The notes below the pieces were generated by a model that was not told the DNA's origin, searched no databases, and saw nothing but the letters and a program-made list of their open reading frames with translations. DNA of 6,254 nucleotides. Source: Symbiobacteriaceae bacterium (GTDB lineage Bacteria > Bacillota_E > Symbiobacteriia > Symbiobacteriales > Symbiobacteriaceae). Shown piece after piece: positions 1 through 5,930 of this stretch (position 1 is its first letter; each line of letters begins with the position of its first letter). The stretch spans positions 1 to 6,254 of the forward strand of contig DAHVXO010000347.1 of the NCBI GenBank assembly GCA_027356675.1, read 5' to 3'. Made by a program: the position numbers and the translations under genes.

Positions 1-237
1 ATCCTCCACGGCATAGTGGATGCGCATCGAACGGTAGCTGGCACCGAAATACTGGGAAACGGCGTCCGGAAGGTAGCCAAGCGTAACGAAAACCTACTGG
101 AAGCCGTGCTCTGCCAGGAGGTCGAGGATGTATGCCATGACCGGCCGATTGCACACGGGCACCAGGGGTTTCGGTCGATCACAAGTCAGGGGGCGCAGAC
201 GCGAACCTTCGCCTCCGGCCATGATTACCGCTTTCAC
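1..237 (-). pseudogene. Sugar-phosphate nucleotidyltransferase, 5' part, interrupted by an in-frame TAG
   Basis: This is the N-terminal end of a nucleotidyltransferase of the GlmU/ManC/RfbA type, which joins a sugar 1-phosphate to an NTP to make a nucleotide sugar. From a GTG at 237 the protein begins [18 protein letters not shown], followed by [12 protein letters not shown]. This is the diagnostic GGxGxRLxPLT nucleotide-binding signature plus the PKPLVPV segment with its conserved lysine. Codon 48 (96-94) is TAG, directly after HGFQ. The same frame then runs on without another stop to the window edge as VFVTLGYLPDAVSQYFG and on to YAVED, which is again typical family sequence, with no sign of a frameshift. 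A single base change such as GAG to TAG explains it. A GGAGG lies about 12 nt before the GTG. The gene sits 29 bp behind the glycosyltransferase, so they are probably co-transcribed. Homologues often carry a C-terminal phosphomannomutase-like domain, which cannot be seen here. Substrate (glucose-1-P, mannose-1-P or another) is not decidable. The family call is firm; whether the break is biological or a sequence error is open. Confidence 0.8.
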
Positions 238-266
238 CCGACTGCACTTCCTCCAATCTACAGGCT

Positions 267-1511
267 TTATATGGAGTACCAACCTGGCGCCAGTTCCGTC
301 GGCAGTGTGGCTGGTGCCCAATCGGCGGCCCAGTCGGTCCCCGCCCAGGCCGCGGCGACATCGTGGTATAGGCCCGAGGTGGTGCGGGCAACACTGCCCC
401 ACGCGTACCGCTCCCGAACCAGGCGCTGCCCCTCGGCTGCGATGCGCTTCGCAAACGACGGGTCGCTGAGCAGCCGGTCAATCTGCCGCGCCAACGACAG
501 GGCATCGCCAGGCAGGGCCTTCAGCCCGTTGATTCCGTGGGAGACGATCTCCGACAACCCGCCCACATCTGAGGCCACCAGCGGCGCTCCTGCAGCCATT
601 GCCTCCAACGCTACGATGCCAAAAGGCTCGTAGGTGGACGGGACTATCGCCGCATCAGCATACCGGTAGAGTGCGCAGGCCAAGTCATCCGCCAGCCAGC
701 CCGCAAAGGTGACGTACGGTGCCACCCCCAGTTCCTGTGTTCGGCGCCCCAGTTCATCTCGGTAAGGCCCAACCCCGCCGATGATCAGACGGCACCTGTG
801 CCGCCGCAAAAGGTACGGCATCGCTTCCAGCAGCACACCGGCGCCCTTCTCCGGCACCAGCCGCCCAATATGGAAGATAAGCCGCTCCTCCGGTGAAACA
901 AAGGCCTCTCGCGGGGGCACCCGCATGACAGTCCGTGACGGTCTGAGATCGACCCCGTTCGGAATCACCGCGACCTTATCACCACTCAGGCCAAATAACC
1001 TGCGCACCTCGTTCCGCATCGCCTCGCTGCACACGACGACCCGCCAGGCTTCATAGGTAAGCCACCATTCGACGTCGTTAATGTATTGCTGCCCGGAATC
1101 ATGTATGCCACCGTGGCGCCCGTGCTCGGTGGCATGGATGGTCGCCACCAGCGGCATCCGAAACATGTGCTTCAGCCCTTTGGCAGCGAAGGCAACCAGC
1201 CAGTCGTGTGCGTGCAAGATAACAGGGTGCTCCAGGCCGCGCAGGAGCTCGACCCCCGCTTCCAAGAGGGCAAAATTGAGGTGGCTGACCCAAAGCCGGA
1301 AATCCTGCGGTTCCTGAAAGTATGGCTGTACCCGCACCACTTCCACTCCATCCTCCGTTGTCCGGGCAGGCTGGTCCGGCGCCGAGCGAGTCAGAACCAG
1401 CACACGGTGACCCTGCGTGACCAGTTCCCGCGACAGAGCTTGGACGTGGCGCGAAAGACCCCCCACCAGTTGGGGGGGATATTCCCAGCTCAACATGACG
1501 ACGGTGGACAT
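267..1511 (-). CDS. GT4-family (GT-B fold) glycosyltransferase, glycogen-synthase-like
   Basis: This 414-residue retaining glycosyltransferase transfers a sugar from a nucleotide donor, probably in the cytoplasm. The N-terminal domain opens with [13 protein letters not shown] and a glycine loop, LVGGLSRHV (residues 15-23), as in glycogen-synthase-like and other GT4 enzymes. HAHDW (100-104) and TIHATEHG (124-131) follow. The C-terminal Glycos_transf_1 domain shows the PNGVD hinge (184-188), [10 protein letters not shown] (214-223) with the donor-phosphate Arg217 and Lys222, and the E-x7-E motif EPFGIVALE (Glu295 and Glu303). The ATG at 1511 is chosen over an in-frame start 11 codons upstream because GGAGGTG (1525-1519) lies 7 nt before it and the homology begins there. 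The last ~25 residues form a Trp/Ala-rich tail beyond the domain. The neighbouring nucleotidyltransferase could supply its donor, which suggests storage glucan, compatible-solute or exopolysaccharide synthesis. Acceptor and donor cannot be read from sequence. The family assignment is secure; a glgA-like role is only one possibility. Confidence 0.92.
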   Translation of the reverse strand: MSTVVMLSWEYPPQLVGGLSRHVQALSRELVTQGHRVLVLTRSAPDQPARTTEDGVEVVRVQPYFQEPQDFRLWVSHLNFALLEAGVELLRGLEHPVILHAHDWLVAFAAKGLKHMFRMPLVATIHATEHGRHGGIHDSGQQYINDVEWWLTYEAWRVVVCSEAMRNEVRRLFGLSGDKVAVIPNGVDLRPSRTVMRVPPREAFVSPEERLIFHIGRLVPEKGAGVLLEAMPYLLRRHRCRLIIGGVGPYRDELGRRTQELGVAPYVTFAGWLADDLACALYRYADAAIVPSTYEPFGIVALEAMAAGAPLVASDVGGLSEIVSHGINGLKALPGDALSLARQIDRLLSDPSFAKRIAAEGQRLVRERYAWGSVARTTSGLYHDVAAAWAGTDWAADWAPATLPTELAPGWYSI

Positions 1512-1761
1512 GGCAGGGCACCTCCGCGATGGGTTGAAGCGCAAGCACCCGGTTAGGATTCACTCGCATCACCACCGCCTATACCCGCGAGACTCGTTAA
1601 ATGTGTGACTTTTGATGAAGATACGATAAAATAATGACTATTCCCTTGATCACGCGAAGGAAATTTGCCCGTTCCCCGCTAACTACTACCTGAAGGGTAT
1701 AACTGGCTAGACTCACGCAAGCCCTTGGCAATTGGATATGCCTGGAGGTGATGCAGAAGTC
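1512..1761. other. Divergent intergenic region between the glycosyltransferase and the NERD-like gene
   Basis: This 250-bp stretch separates two gene starts that point away from each other and must hold both promoters. Its middle (about 1595-1670) is clearly richer in A+T than the flanking genes. It contains the glycosyltransferase SD (1519-1525, read on minus) and, for the plus-strand gene, an almost perfect anti-16S match GGAGGTGAT (1744-1752). A second weak -10-like hexamer for the plus strand is TATAAC (1698-1703), without a convincing -35. I found no good sigma-A pair on the minus strand, and no riboswitch, tRNA or convincing operator palindrome. Confidence 0.6.
1605..1632 (+). promoter_or_regulatory. 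Possible sigma-A promoter for the NERD-like gene
   Basis: GTGACT (1605-1610) and TAAAAT (1627-1632) are separated by 16 bp in the AT-richest part of the divergent region. The -10 matches the consensus at five of six positions and the -35 at four of six. Transcription would start near 1640, giving a leader of about 120 nt. This is a pattern match only. Confidence 0.3.
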
Positions 1762-2379
1762 ATGGCCGTACGATCCACGCGGCTTCCCCGCCGTCCCAGG
1801 CCGGCCCTGTATATCGGCGGTGCGGTCATCATCCTAACCGGCTTCGTGCTCACCCAGATGCAGGCCTCCCAAGGGGCCACCCGGTGGGCCAGCCTCGCGC
1901 TCCTCCCATTGGTGGCCTGGTTCTGCTTCCGGCTTCTTCAGGTGCGGTCCCGGGCTGAGGCCGGTCGGCTGATCGGCGCCAGGCTCTCCCGCCTCCCCGA
2001 CGACTTCGTCGTTTTGCACGACCTCCAGGTCCCCGCCCCATGGGGAGTCTCCCGCATCGACCACGTAATCCTCTCCCGATTCGGACTCGTGGTAGCGGCC
2101 AACGGCCCGACCTCTGGGTGGATGCTGGAACAGGTTGAAGCCGTGCGCTCCTATCTGATCGCATTGGGCGCCACTACCCCATCGACACCGGTCCGCGCGC
2201 TGGTCCTGCTTCCGCCCGGTACGCCCGACACCGCTGTCGCCGAGAGCGATGCGCCGGTCGTGCGGGTTGAACAAGTCCGGCTCGGCCATGTGGCCCCCAG
2301 CCGTGACCCGGTCATCGCACCCGAGCAAGTCCGCAAGGTCTTCATGTACTTACAGCAACTTGCGTCTGTGGCATCATAA
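1762..2379 (+). CDS. Membrane-anchored NERD-like domain protein lacking the nuclease residues
   Basis: This 205-residue protein has no gene name that I recognise. A basic N-terminus (RLPRRPRPR-like, residues 7-13) precedes two hydrophobic segments, about 15-31 and 43-59. They are joined by a short loop, so both ends probably face the cytoplasm. Residues ~66-119 resemble the start of a NERD (nuclease-related) domain: a GxxxGxxL helix, then LPDDFVVLHDLQVP, then SRIDHVILSRFGLVV, matching the family pattern in which an invariant IDH and a following 'G-hydrophobic' strand form the core. In NERD proteins that strand usually runs into an acidic residue and a lysine (IEtK-like). Here the stretch reads LVVAANGPTSG, so the expected catalytic Glu and Lys are absent. 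ATG 1762 is chosen because GGAGGTGAT lies 9 nt upstream; an in-frame ATG at 1732 has no SD. The gene is monocistronic, divergent from the glycosyltransferase and convergent with tdk. I infer a non-catalytic nucleic-acid- or protein-binding role; its biological function is unknown. Confidence 0.72.
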   Translation: MAVRSTRLPRRPRPALYIGGAVIILTGFVLTQMQASQGATRWASLALLPLVAWFCFRLLQVRSRAEAGRLIGARLSRLPDDFVVLHDLQVPAPWGVSRIDHVILSRFGLVVAANGPTSGWMLEQVEAVRSYLIALGATTPSTPVRALVLLPPGTPDTAVAESDAPVVRVEQVRLGHVAPSRDPVIAPEQVRKVFMYLQQLASVAS

Positions 2380-2407
2380 AAGGCGGCTGCCGGCAACGGC
2401 AACCGCC
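2378..2407 (-). terminator. Intrinsic terminator of tdk, shared with the convergent NERD-like gene
   Basis: GGCGG (2382-2386) pairs with CCGCC (2403-2407), and TGCCG (2388-2392) pairs with CGGCA (2397-2401). One C/A mismatch separates the stems, and a GCAA tetraloop closes them. Read on the minus strand, the hairpin starts about 23 nt after the tdk stop and is followed by TTTT (2381-2378), a short but plausible U-tract. Read on the plus strand, it begins 2 nt after the NERD-like stop codon, with T-runs only further on (2420-2423 and 2428-2431). Termination in that direction is therefore likely but weaker. Confidence 0.65.
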
Positions 2408-2430
2408 ATGATCATGCCCTTTTCGGGTTT

Positions 2431-3015
2431 TCAGGTCTCCCCACGTGCCCGCCGTCCCTCAATCCAGCACTTGCGGCAGCGGGCCTCGTACTTGTCGCCT
2501 GCCCCCACCGACACGTCCTGTGTCTTTGCGCGCAGCGCAAATGGCTTGGTTGCTGGCTCCCCACAGGTCACACAGACACCATAGACCGAAGTGATGTTGT
2601 CAGCGATGGCCAGCAGGTTGGGCATGATGCCGAAGGGTTTGCCCTCCGACGTCTGGGCCAGGCCGGCCACAATCACGTAATGCCCGCGATTGGCCAGTTC
2701 CTGCACGACCTCGACCAACGAGGCGTCGTAGAACTGTGCCTCATCGACGGCGATGACCGCGGGCCTGTGCATTTCAGCGTACCAGAGGATCTCGAGCGGA
2801 TTGCCGGCGTGGATGGCCTCAAAGCGCAAACCGTCATGGGAGATGATGACTTCATCATCGGTGAAACGACGAGCGATGGACGGCTGAAAGACTACCGCCG
2901 TCCGCTTGGCGAGGCTGAAGTTTCGCACCCGGCGGATCAACTCGGTCGTCTTGCCGGCATACATGGCGCCTGAGGTAATGACATCGATCCAGCCATAGTT
3001 CAAGTTACGGTGCAA
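2431..3015 (-). CDS. tdk: Thymidine kinase, type II (TK1-like), divergent
   Basis: The 194-residue product belongs to the TK1-like family, which phosphorylates thymidine with ATP in pyrimidine salvage. Visible landmarks are the P-loop SGAMYAGKT (15-23), the Mg/ATP-side segment FQPSIARRFTDDEVIISHDG (43-62), and the Walker-B/catalytic motif DEAQFYD (91-97) with the expected catalytic base Glu92. The lasso precedes KPFGIMPNLLAIAD (126-139), and structural zinc would be bound by C148-x2-C151 and C180-x2-C183. Length is normal. The lasso and pocket deviate from the family: GLAQTSEGKPF replaces the usual GLDxxFxxxPF, and the TxR segment after CGEPAT is changed. The start is TTG at 3015, supported by AGGGGGT about 7 nt upstream. 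The 81-bp gap from cwlD contains no clear terminator or promoter, so read-through from cwlD is possible. Family membership is firm; thymidine as the actual substrate is less certain. Confidence 0.9.
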   Translation of the reverse strand: MHRNLNYGWIDVITSGAMYAGKTTELIRRVRNFSLAKRTAVVFQPSIARRFTDDEVIISHDGLRFEAIHAGNPLEILWYAEMHRPAVIAVDEAQFYDASLVEVVQELANRGHYVIVAGLAQTSEGKPFGIMPNLLAIADNITSVYGVCVTCGEPATKPFALRAKTQDVSVGAGDKYEARCRKCWIEGRRARGET

Positions 3016-3071
3016 CGAAGGGACCCCCTCTGGACCGATTGCCAGACTGCCAAAGAAGGTTCGAGACTGAC

Positions 3072-3096
3072 GGCGGCCATTCCTCCGGGCGCCGCC
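3072..3096 (-). other. Stem-loop just after the cwlD stop codon
   Basis: GGCGGC (3072-3077) can pair with GCCGCC (3091-3096) around a 13-nt loop, directly downstream of the cwlD TAG on the minus strand. No T-run follows, so it is a poor candidate for an intrinsic terminator. It may act as a 3'-end stabiliser or be chance in GC-rich sequence. Confidence 0.25.
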
Positions 3097-3825
3097 CTAC
3101 TTCCCGATACTCCCACCGGCCCGGGCGTCGGGAATCTGGCTGCGGAAGAACTCAGAGACCCCTAGTGCGATGGCTGTGGCCAGGGTTCGCTGATAACCGG
3201 GATCCTTTAGACGGGCCATCTCCTGGGCGTTGGTCAGAAACCCGACCTCCACCATGGCCGCGGGAACGGGCGAGTTCCGCAGGACGAAGTAGTCCGCCGA
3301 TAACGGCACACGGGTCGTCGGGGTCAGCCTGCGCAGTTCGTCCTGGATCGCCTGCGCCAACAGCTTACCCTCGGGCTTTCCATCCCTTTGATAGAACGTC
3401 TGGGCTCCCCAACAGTTGCAGCGGTCCTTGTTGGCGTGGATGCTCACGTAGACATGGGCCCTGTGCTGGTCCACGAGTGCCACCCGGCGACCCAGTTCCA
3501 CCCGTATGCGTCCGCCCAGGTTCACATCGGTCGAGCGGGTCATGACGACCCTGGCTCCGTTGGCCTCGAGAACCTGCTGGAGCGCCTTGCCGATCTCCAG
3601 GACGATGCCCTTCTCCAGCGTGCCCTGGACCACCCCGCCGGGGTCGTCGCCGCCGTGGCCCGGGTCTACGACGATCACGGCCTCGCGGAGCCATCTGGCC
3701 GCGTCACCCAACTGGAATTGAGCACGGGTGGCCTGATAGTGGGTCCAGGCGCTCCCGGTCAGCAGGACCAACAACACAAACGCCAGGCCGACTACAGCGG
3801 CCTGGCGCGTCCATTTGGGCTGCAC
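3097..3825 (-). CDS. cwlD: N-acetylmuramoyl-L-alanine amidase, CwlD type (Amidase_3)
   Basis: This is a zinc amidase that cleaves the bond between N-acetylmuramic acid and L-alanine of the peptidoglycan stem peptide. In spore formers CwlD acts with a deacetylase to create muramic-delta-lactam in the spore cortex. With the GTG at 3825 the protein has 242 residues, the usual CwlD length. A short basic start (KWTRQ) and a hydrophobic helix (residues ~9-26) form a signal anchor for export. The catalytic domain shows VVDPGHGGDDPG (His57), the EKGI zinc Glu71, MTRSTD (95-100), VSIHAN (His130), GAQTFY (140-145) and VEVGFL with the catalytic Glu193, so all key residues are present. An ATG at 3927 in the same frame would add 34 residues that look non-coding and lack a good SD; the GTG has AGGGGGGAGG just upstream. 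The gene follows rpsI as in other Firmicutes, but lies behind a strong terminator, so it needs its own promoter, which I could not identify. Confidence 0.9.
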   Translation of the reverse strand: MQPKWTRQAAVVGLAFVLLVLLTGSAWTHYQATRAQFQLGDAARWLREAVIVVDPGHGGDDPGGVVQGTLEKGIVLEIGKALQQVLEANGARVVMTRSTDVNLGGRIRVELGRRVALVDQHRAHVYVSIHANKDRCNCWGAQTFYQRDGKPEGKLLAQAIQDELRRLTPTTRVPLSADYFVLRNSPVPAAMVEVGFLTNAQEMARLKDPGYQRTLATAIALGVSEFFRSQIPDARAGGSIGK

Positions 3826-3828
3826 CAG

Positions 3829-3850
3829 CCTCCCCCCTCGCGGGGAAAGG
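3829..3850 (-). promoter_or_regulatory. Hairpin that contains the cwlD Shine-Dalgarno
   Basis: On the minus strand CCTTTCCCC (3850-3842) can pair over its full nine positions, two of them G-U, with GGGGGGAGG (3837-3829). The closing loop is GCGA, a GNRA tetraloop. The 3' arm is the only SD-like sequence before the GTG at 3825, so folding would hide the ribosome binding site. Nothing shows what would open it. If translation starts at the ATG at 3927 instead, this stretch would be coding. Confidence 0.4.
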
Positions 3851-4006
3851 CTATGCGGGTCGGCTCCGCCGGTAGTACCAATGGCTACAGGAAGAGATTC
3901 CAGCCCAGACCGGCGAGTGCGGCCCATGCCTGAGTATGGCGGCCCCGGCCAGCCGATAGACCCTGTACCGCCTCACACTCCACCATCGCCTACCGCAACA
4001 CCTCAC

Positions 4007-4037
4007 AAAAAGCCCGTGGCGCTAGCGCCACGGGCTT
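4007..4037 (-). terminator. Strong intrinsic terminator of the rplM-rpsI unit
   Basis: A perfect 28-bp palindrome (4010-4037) folds into a 12-bp stem with a CTAG tetraloop. It starts 11 nt after the rpsI stop on the minus strand and is followed by TTTTT (4011-4007). This is a textbook rho-independent terminator and separates the ribosomal protein genes from cwlD. Confidence 0.92.
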
Positions 4038-4048
4038 GTGTACAAAAC

Positions 4049-4447
4049 TTAACGCTTGGAGAACTGCGGACGCTTGCGGGCCTTCTTCAGGCCGTACTTA
4101 CGGCGCTCCTTCATCCGGGGGTCACGGGTCAGGAAACCGGACTGCTTGAGGGCGGGGCGGAACGTGCCGTCCACCTTGAGCAGAGCCCGGGAGATGCCAT
4201 GACGGCAAGCGCCGGCCTGGCCAGAAACACCACCACCCAGCACATTCACGAAGATGTCGTACTTGCCAGCGACGCCGGCGACGTTCAGGGGGCTTTCCAC
4301 CAGCATCTGCAGGGTCTTCAGACCAAAGTAATCCTCGAGGGTGCGGCCGTTCACGGTCACGACACCGGTGCCGGGTAGAAGCCTGACCCGAGCGATGGCG
4401 TTCTTCCGACGGCCAGTGCCCCAATACTGCGCAATTGCGGTTGTCAT
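4049..4447 (-). CDS. rpsI: 30S ribosomal protein S9
   Basis: S9 (uS9) is a small-subunit head protein whose C-terminal tail reaches the P-site tRNA. The 132-residue product has the family signature throughout: [19 protein letters not shown] at the start, [11 protein letters not shown], then [19 protein letters not shown] (the conserved GGxxxQAxAxRHGIxRAL block). It ends in [28 protein letters not shown] sequence, with the invariant terminal SKR. Length is normal. ATG 4447 has AAGGAGG (4464-4458) 10 nt upstream. Only 21 bp separate it from the rplM stop, so the two are one transcription unit, as in nearly all bacteria. Nothing about it is unusual. Confidence 0.98.
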   Translation of the reverse strand: MTTAIAQYWGTGRRKNAIARVRLLPGTGVVTVNGRTLEDYFGLKTLQMLVESPLNVAGVAGKYDIFVNVLGGGVSGQAGACRHGISRALLKVDGTFRPALKQSGFLTRDPRMKERRKYGLKKARKRPQFSKR

Positions 4448-4468
4448 CAGCTAGCTGCCTCCTTCCTC

Positions 4469-4897
4469 TTAAATATCCAGCTTTTCCGGCATCTGCGCCG
4501 CATGCGGGTGTTCCGGACCAGTGTACACCTTGAGCTTGTGGTACATCTGCCGGCCGAGCCGGTTGTGAGGAAGCATGCCCCGGATCGCCAGTTCCAGAGG
4601 CCGGATCGGGCGGGTCTCCAACAGATGCCCTGCAGTGATCTCCTTCAACCCGCCGGGATATCCGGAGAACCGCGTGTAAATCTTGGTCTGGAGCTTGGTA
4701 CCGGACAGGTGGATTTTTTCGGCGTTGATGATGACCACGAAATCGCCGCAGTCCACATGGGGCGTAAAGGTCGGCTTATGCTTACCGCGGAGGATAGCCG
4801 CCACCTGGGAGGCAAGACGGCCCAGGGTCTTCCCCTCGGCGTCGACCACATACCACTTCCGCACTACGTTTTGCGGATTGGCCATGAACGTGCTCAC
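4469..4897 (-). CDS. rplM: 50S ribosomal protein L13
   Basis: L13 (uL13) is an early-assembling large-subunit protein. The 142-residue product opens [20 protein letters not shown] and then shows [45 protein letters not shown] and [22 protein letters not shown] sequence, all hallmarks of the family. GTG 4897 is chosen because AGGAGG (4910-4905) lies 7 nt before it, the homology begins there, and the length then matches the family. An ATG 11 codons upstream (4930) would add sequence across the SD. The gene has its own promoter and a structured leader, so it is probably autoregulated or growth-rate regulated independently of truA. Confidence 0.98.
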   Translation of the reverse strand: MSTFMANPQNVVRKWYVVDAEGKTLGRLASQVAAILRGKHKPTFTPHVDCGDFVVIINAEKIHLSGTKLQTKIYTRFSGYPGGLKEITAGHLLETRPIRPLELAIRGMLPHNRLGRQMYHKLKVYTGPEHPHAAQMPEKLDI

Positions 4898-5034
4898 TGG
4901 ATTCCCTCCTACCAAATATGACCAGAACAAGTCGATCTATGAAATCGGCCACGCCCGGCGTACACGCGGGGCTGCGTGAGGTCCGGGTCGCGCCTGGTGT
5001 GCCATGTTGCTCCCTCAGTCGCGAGGTGAGACGT
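4898..5034 (-). promoter_or_regulatory. Structured 5' leader of rplM-rpsI mRNA, possible L13 leader
   Basis: About 137 nt lie between the predicted start of transcription (near 5034) and the rplM GTG. Two well-formed stem-loops are visible on the minus strand. The first (5030-5010) pairs CTC-A-CCTC with GAGGGAG, one A bulged, around a GCGACT loop. The second (4987-4954) has an outer stem CCCGG/CCGGG, a 4x4 internal loop, an inner stem CACGC/GCGTG and an AGCCCC loop. A minor CGAT/ATCG hairpin (4947-4933) lies nearer the SD. No intrinsic terminator is seen, so any control would be on translation. Firmicutes are known to have L13 leaders; whether this is one is inferred from position and structure. 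Confidence 0.5.
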
Positions 5035-5039
5035 GTAAT

Positions 5040-5068
5040 AGTGTACCGTGCAAAGCAAGCCCTGTCAA
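5040..5068 (-). promoter_or_regulatory. Sigma-A promoter of rplM-rpsI
   Basis: On the minus strand a perfect TTGACA (5068-5063) is followed after exactly 17 bp by TACACT (5045-5040), which keeps the key TA....T positions of the -10 box. Transcription would begin at an A near 5034. The promoter lies just past the truA stop, giving the ribosomal genes strong expression independent of the ecf-truA unit upstream. Confidence 0.85.
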
Positions 5069-5102
5069 GGCGCGCGTTCCGGGATCCGCCACCCGCGGAA
5101 AG

Positions 5103-5894
5103 TCACTCGGATTCGCAGTCGTCCGCAGCCCATGAGGGGCGCTTCGGGCCATCGCCGTAGTGGACTGATTCGAGGCAAAGACCGTGGGCGGGCAGGGTCT
5201 TACCGGTCCAGGTACGGTCGCCGGTGTCCAGCGCTGCCCTCAGGTCGGCCAGCGTCCGCCGCCCCGTCCCCACCTCCAGCAGGGACCCTGCGATGATCCG
5301 AACCATGTTGTAGAGGAAGCCGTCGGCCTCCACATCGATCCAGACAAAAGGTGATTGCACCTGCACTTCGAGCCGGCTCACAGTCCGTACCGACGTCTTC
5401 GCGGCGCCCCCAGAACTGCGGAAAGCGGCAAAGTCATGCCGACCGACCAGCAGCGCTCCCGCATGGGCCATCAGGCTGGCGTCGAGCTGCCGCCCCCAGT
5501 GATAGGCGTACAGCCGGCTCAGGGGCGACTGAAACCCCGCATGCTCAATTGTATAACGGTAGTGCTTCGATCGCGCCCAGTAGCGGGCGTGGAAGTCGTC
5601 GGGCATCCGACGGGCACTCACTGCGACAATATCGCGGGGGAGATGCTGGTTGAGCGCCTGCGGCCACCGCTCTACGGGCACACGGCTGCCGGTAAGGAAG
5701 TGCACGACCTGGCCCCGTGCGTGCACGCCGGCGTCTGTCCGCCCGGCGGCTGCACCAATCTTGAGAACGGGGTCGCCCGTCACTACCCGTAGCGCATCCT
5801 CCAGCTTCTCCTGAATCGTCACGCCATTGGGCTGGCGCTGAAAGCCGGCATACCCGGTGCCGTCGTATTGGAGCGTGAGCTTGATCGTCTGCAT
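5103..5894 (-). CDS. truA: tRNA pseudouridine(38-40) synthase TruA
   Basis: TruA converts uridines 38, 39 and 40 of the tRNA anticodon arm to pseudouridine. The 263-residue protein begins MQTIKLTLQYDGTGYAGFQ, then QxQPNGVTIQEKLEDAL. The catalytic block AAGRTDAGVHARGQ (residues 49-62) carries the nucleophile Asp54. Further family segments are ALNQHLPRDI, FHARYWARSKHYRYTI and DGFLYNMVRIIAGSLLEVG. ATG 5894 is preferred to an in-frame GTG at 5912: homology starts at the ATG, and GGAGG (5910-5906) lies 11 nt upstream of it. A GGGG-CGG-CCCC mini-hairpin can form between SD and start. The gene follows ecfT by 36 bp with no terminator, so they are co-transcribed, an order common in Firmicutes. No terminator is seen between truA and the rplM promoter, so some read-through is likely. 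Confidence 0.97.
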   Translation of the reverse strand: MQTIKLTLQYDGTGYAGFQRQPNGVTIQEKLEDALRVVTGDPVLKIGAAAGRTDAGVHARGQVVHFLTGSRVPVERWPQALNQHLPRDIVAVSARRMPDDFHARYWARSKHYRYTIEHAGFQSPLSRLYAYHWGRQLDASLMAHAGALLVGRHDFAAFRSSGGAAKTSVRTVSRLEVQVQSPFVWIDVEADGFLYNMVRIIAGSLLEVGTGRRTLADLRAALDTGDRTWTGKTLPAHGLCLESVHYGDGPKRPSWAADDCESE

Positions 5895-5930
5895 GGGGCC
5901 GCCCCCCTCCACACGCCGGGCGCAAAAAGG

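Noticed and set aside
94..96. TAG reassigned to an amino acid such as pyrrolysine
   Set aside because: cwlD and ecfT in this window both end naturally in TAG at the expected family C-termini, so TAG is a working stop here. The enzyme family has no known pyrrolysine member.
16..633. Plus-strand open frame opposite the glycosyltransferase and nucleotidyltransferase
   Set aside because: The composition is Ser/Arg/Pro/Ala-rich with no recognisable motif, and both minus-strand families are clear across the whole stretch.
1459..1477. Perfect CCCCCCA / TGGGGGG inverted repeat with a 5-nt loop
   Set aside because: It lies inside the glycosyltransferase and encodes the conserved YPPQLVGG loop. Pro-Pro and Gly-Gly codons in GC-rich DNA explain it.
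2407..2416. CATGATCATG palindrome as an operator
   Set aside because: It sits between two convergent gene ends next to a terminator, not near a promoter. A 10-bp palindrome is expected by chance at this scale.
3388..3933. Long plus-strand open frame opposite cwlD
   Set aside because: It mirrors the codon periodicity of cwlD in GC-rich DNA, has no domain-like sequence and no suitable SD. The minus-strand amidase is unambiguous.
4502..4921. Plus-strand open frame opposite rplM
   Set aside because: It is fully antisense to the highly conserved ribosomal protein L13 and has no protein-like features.
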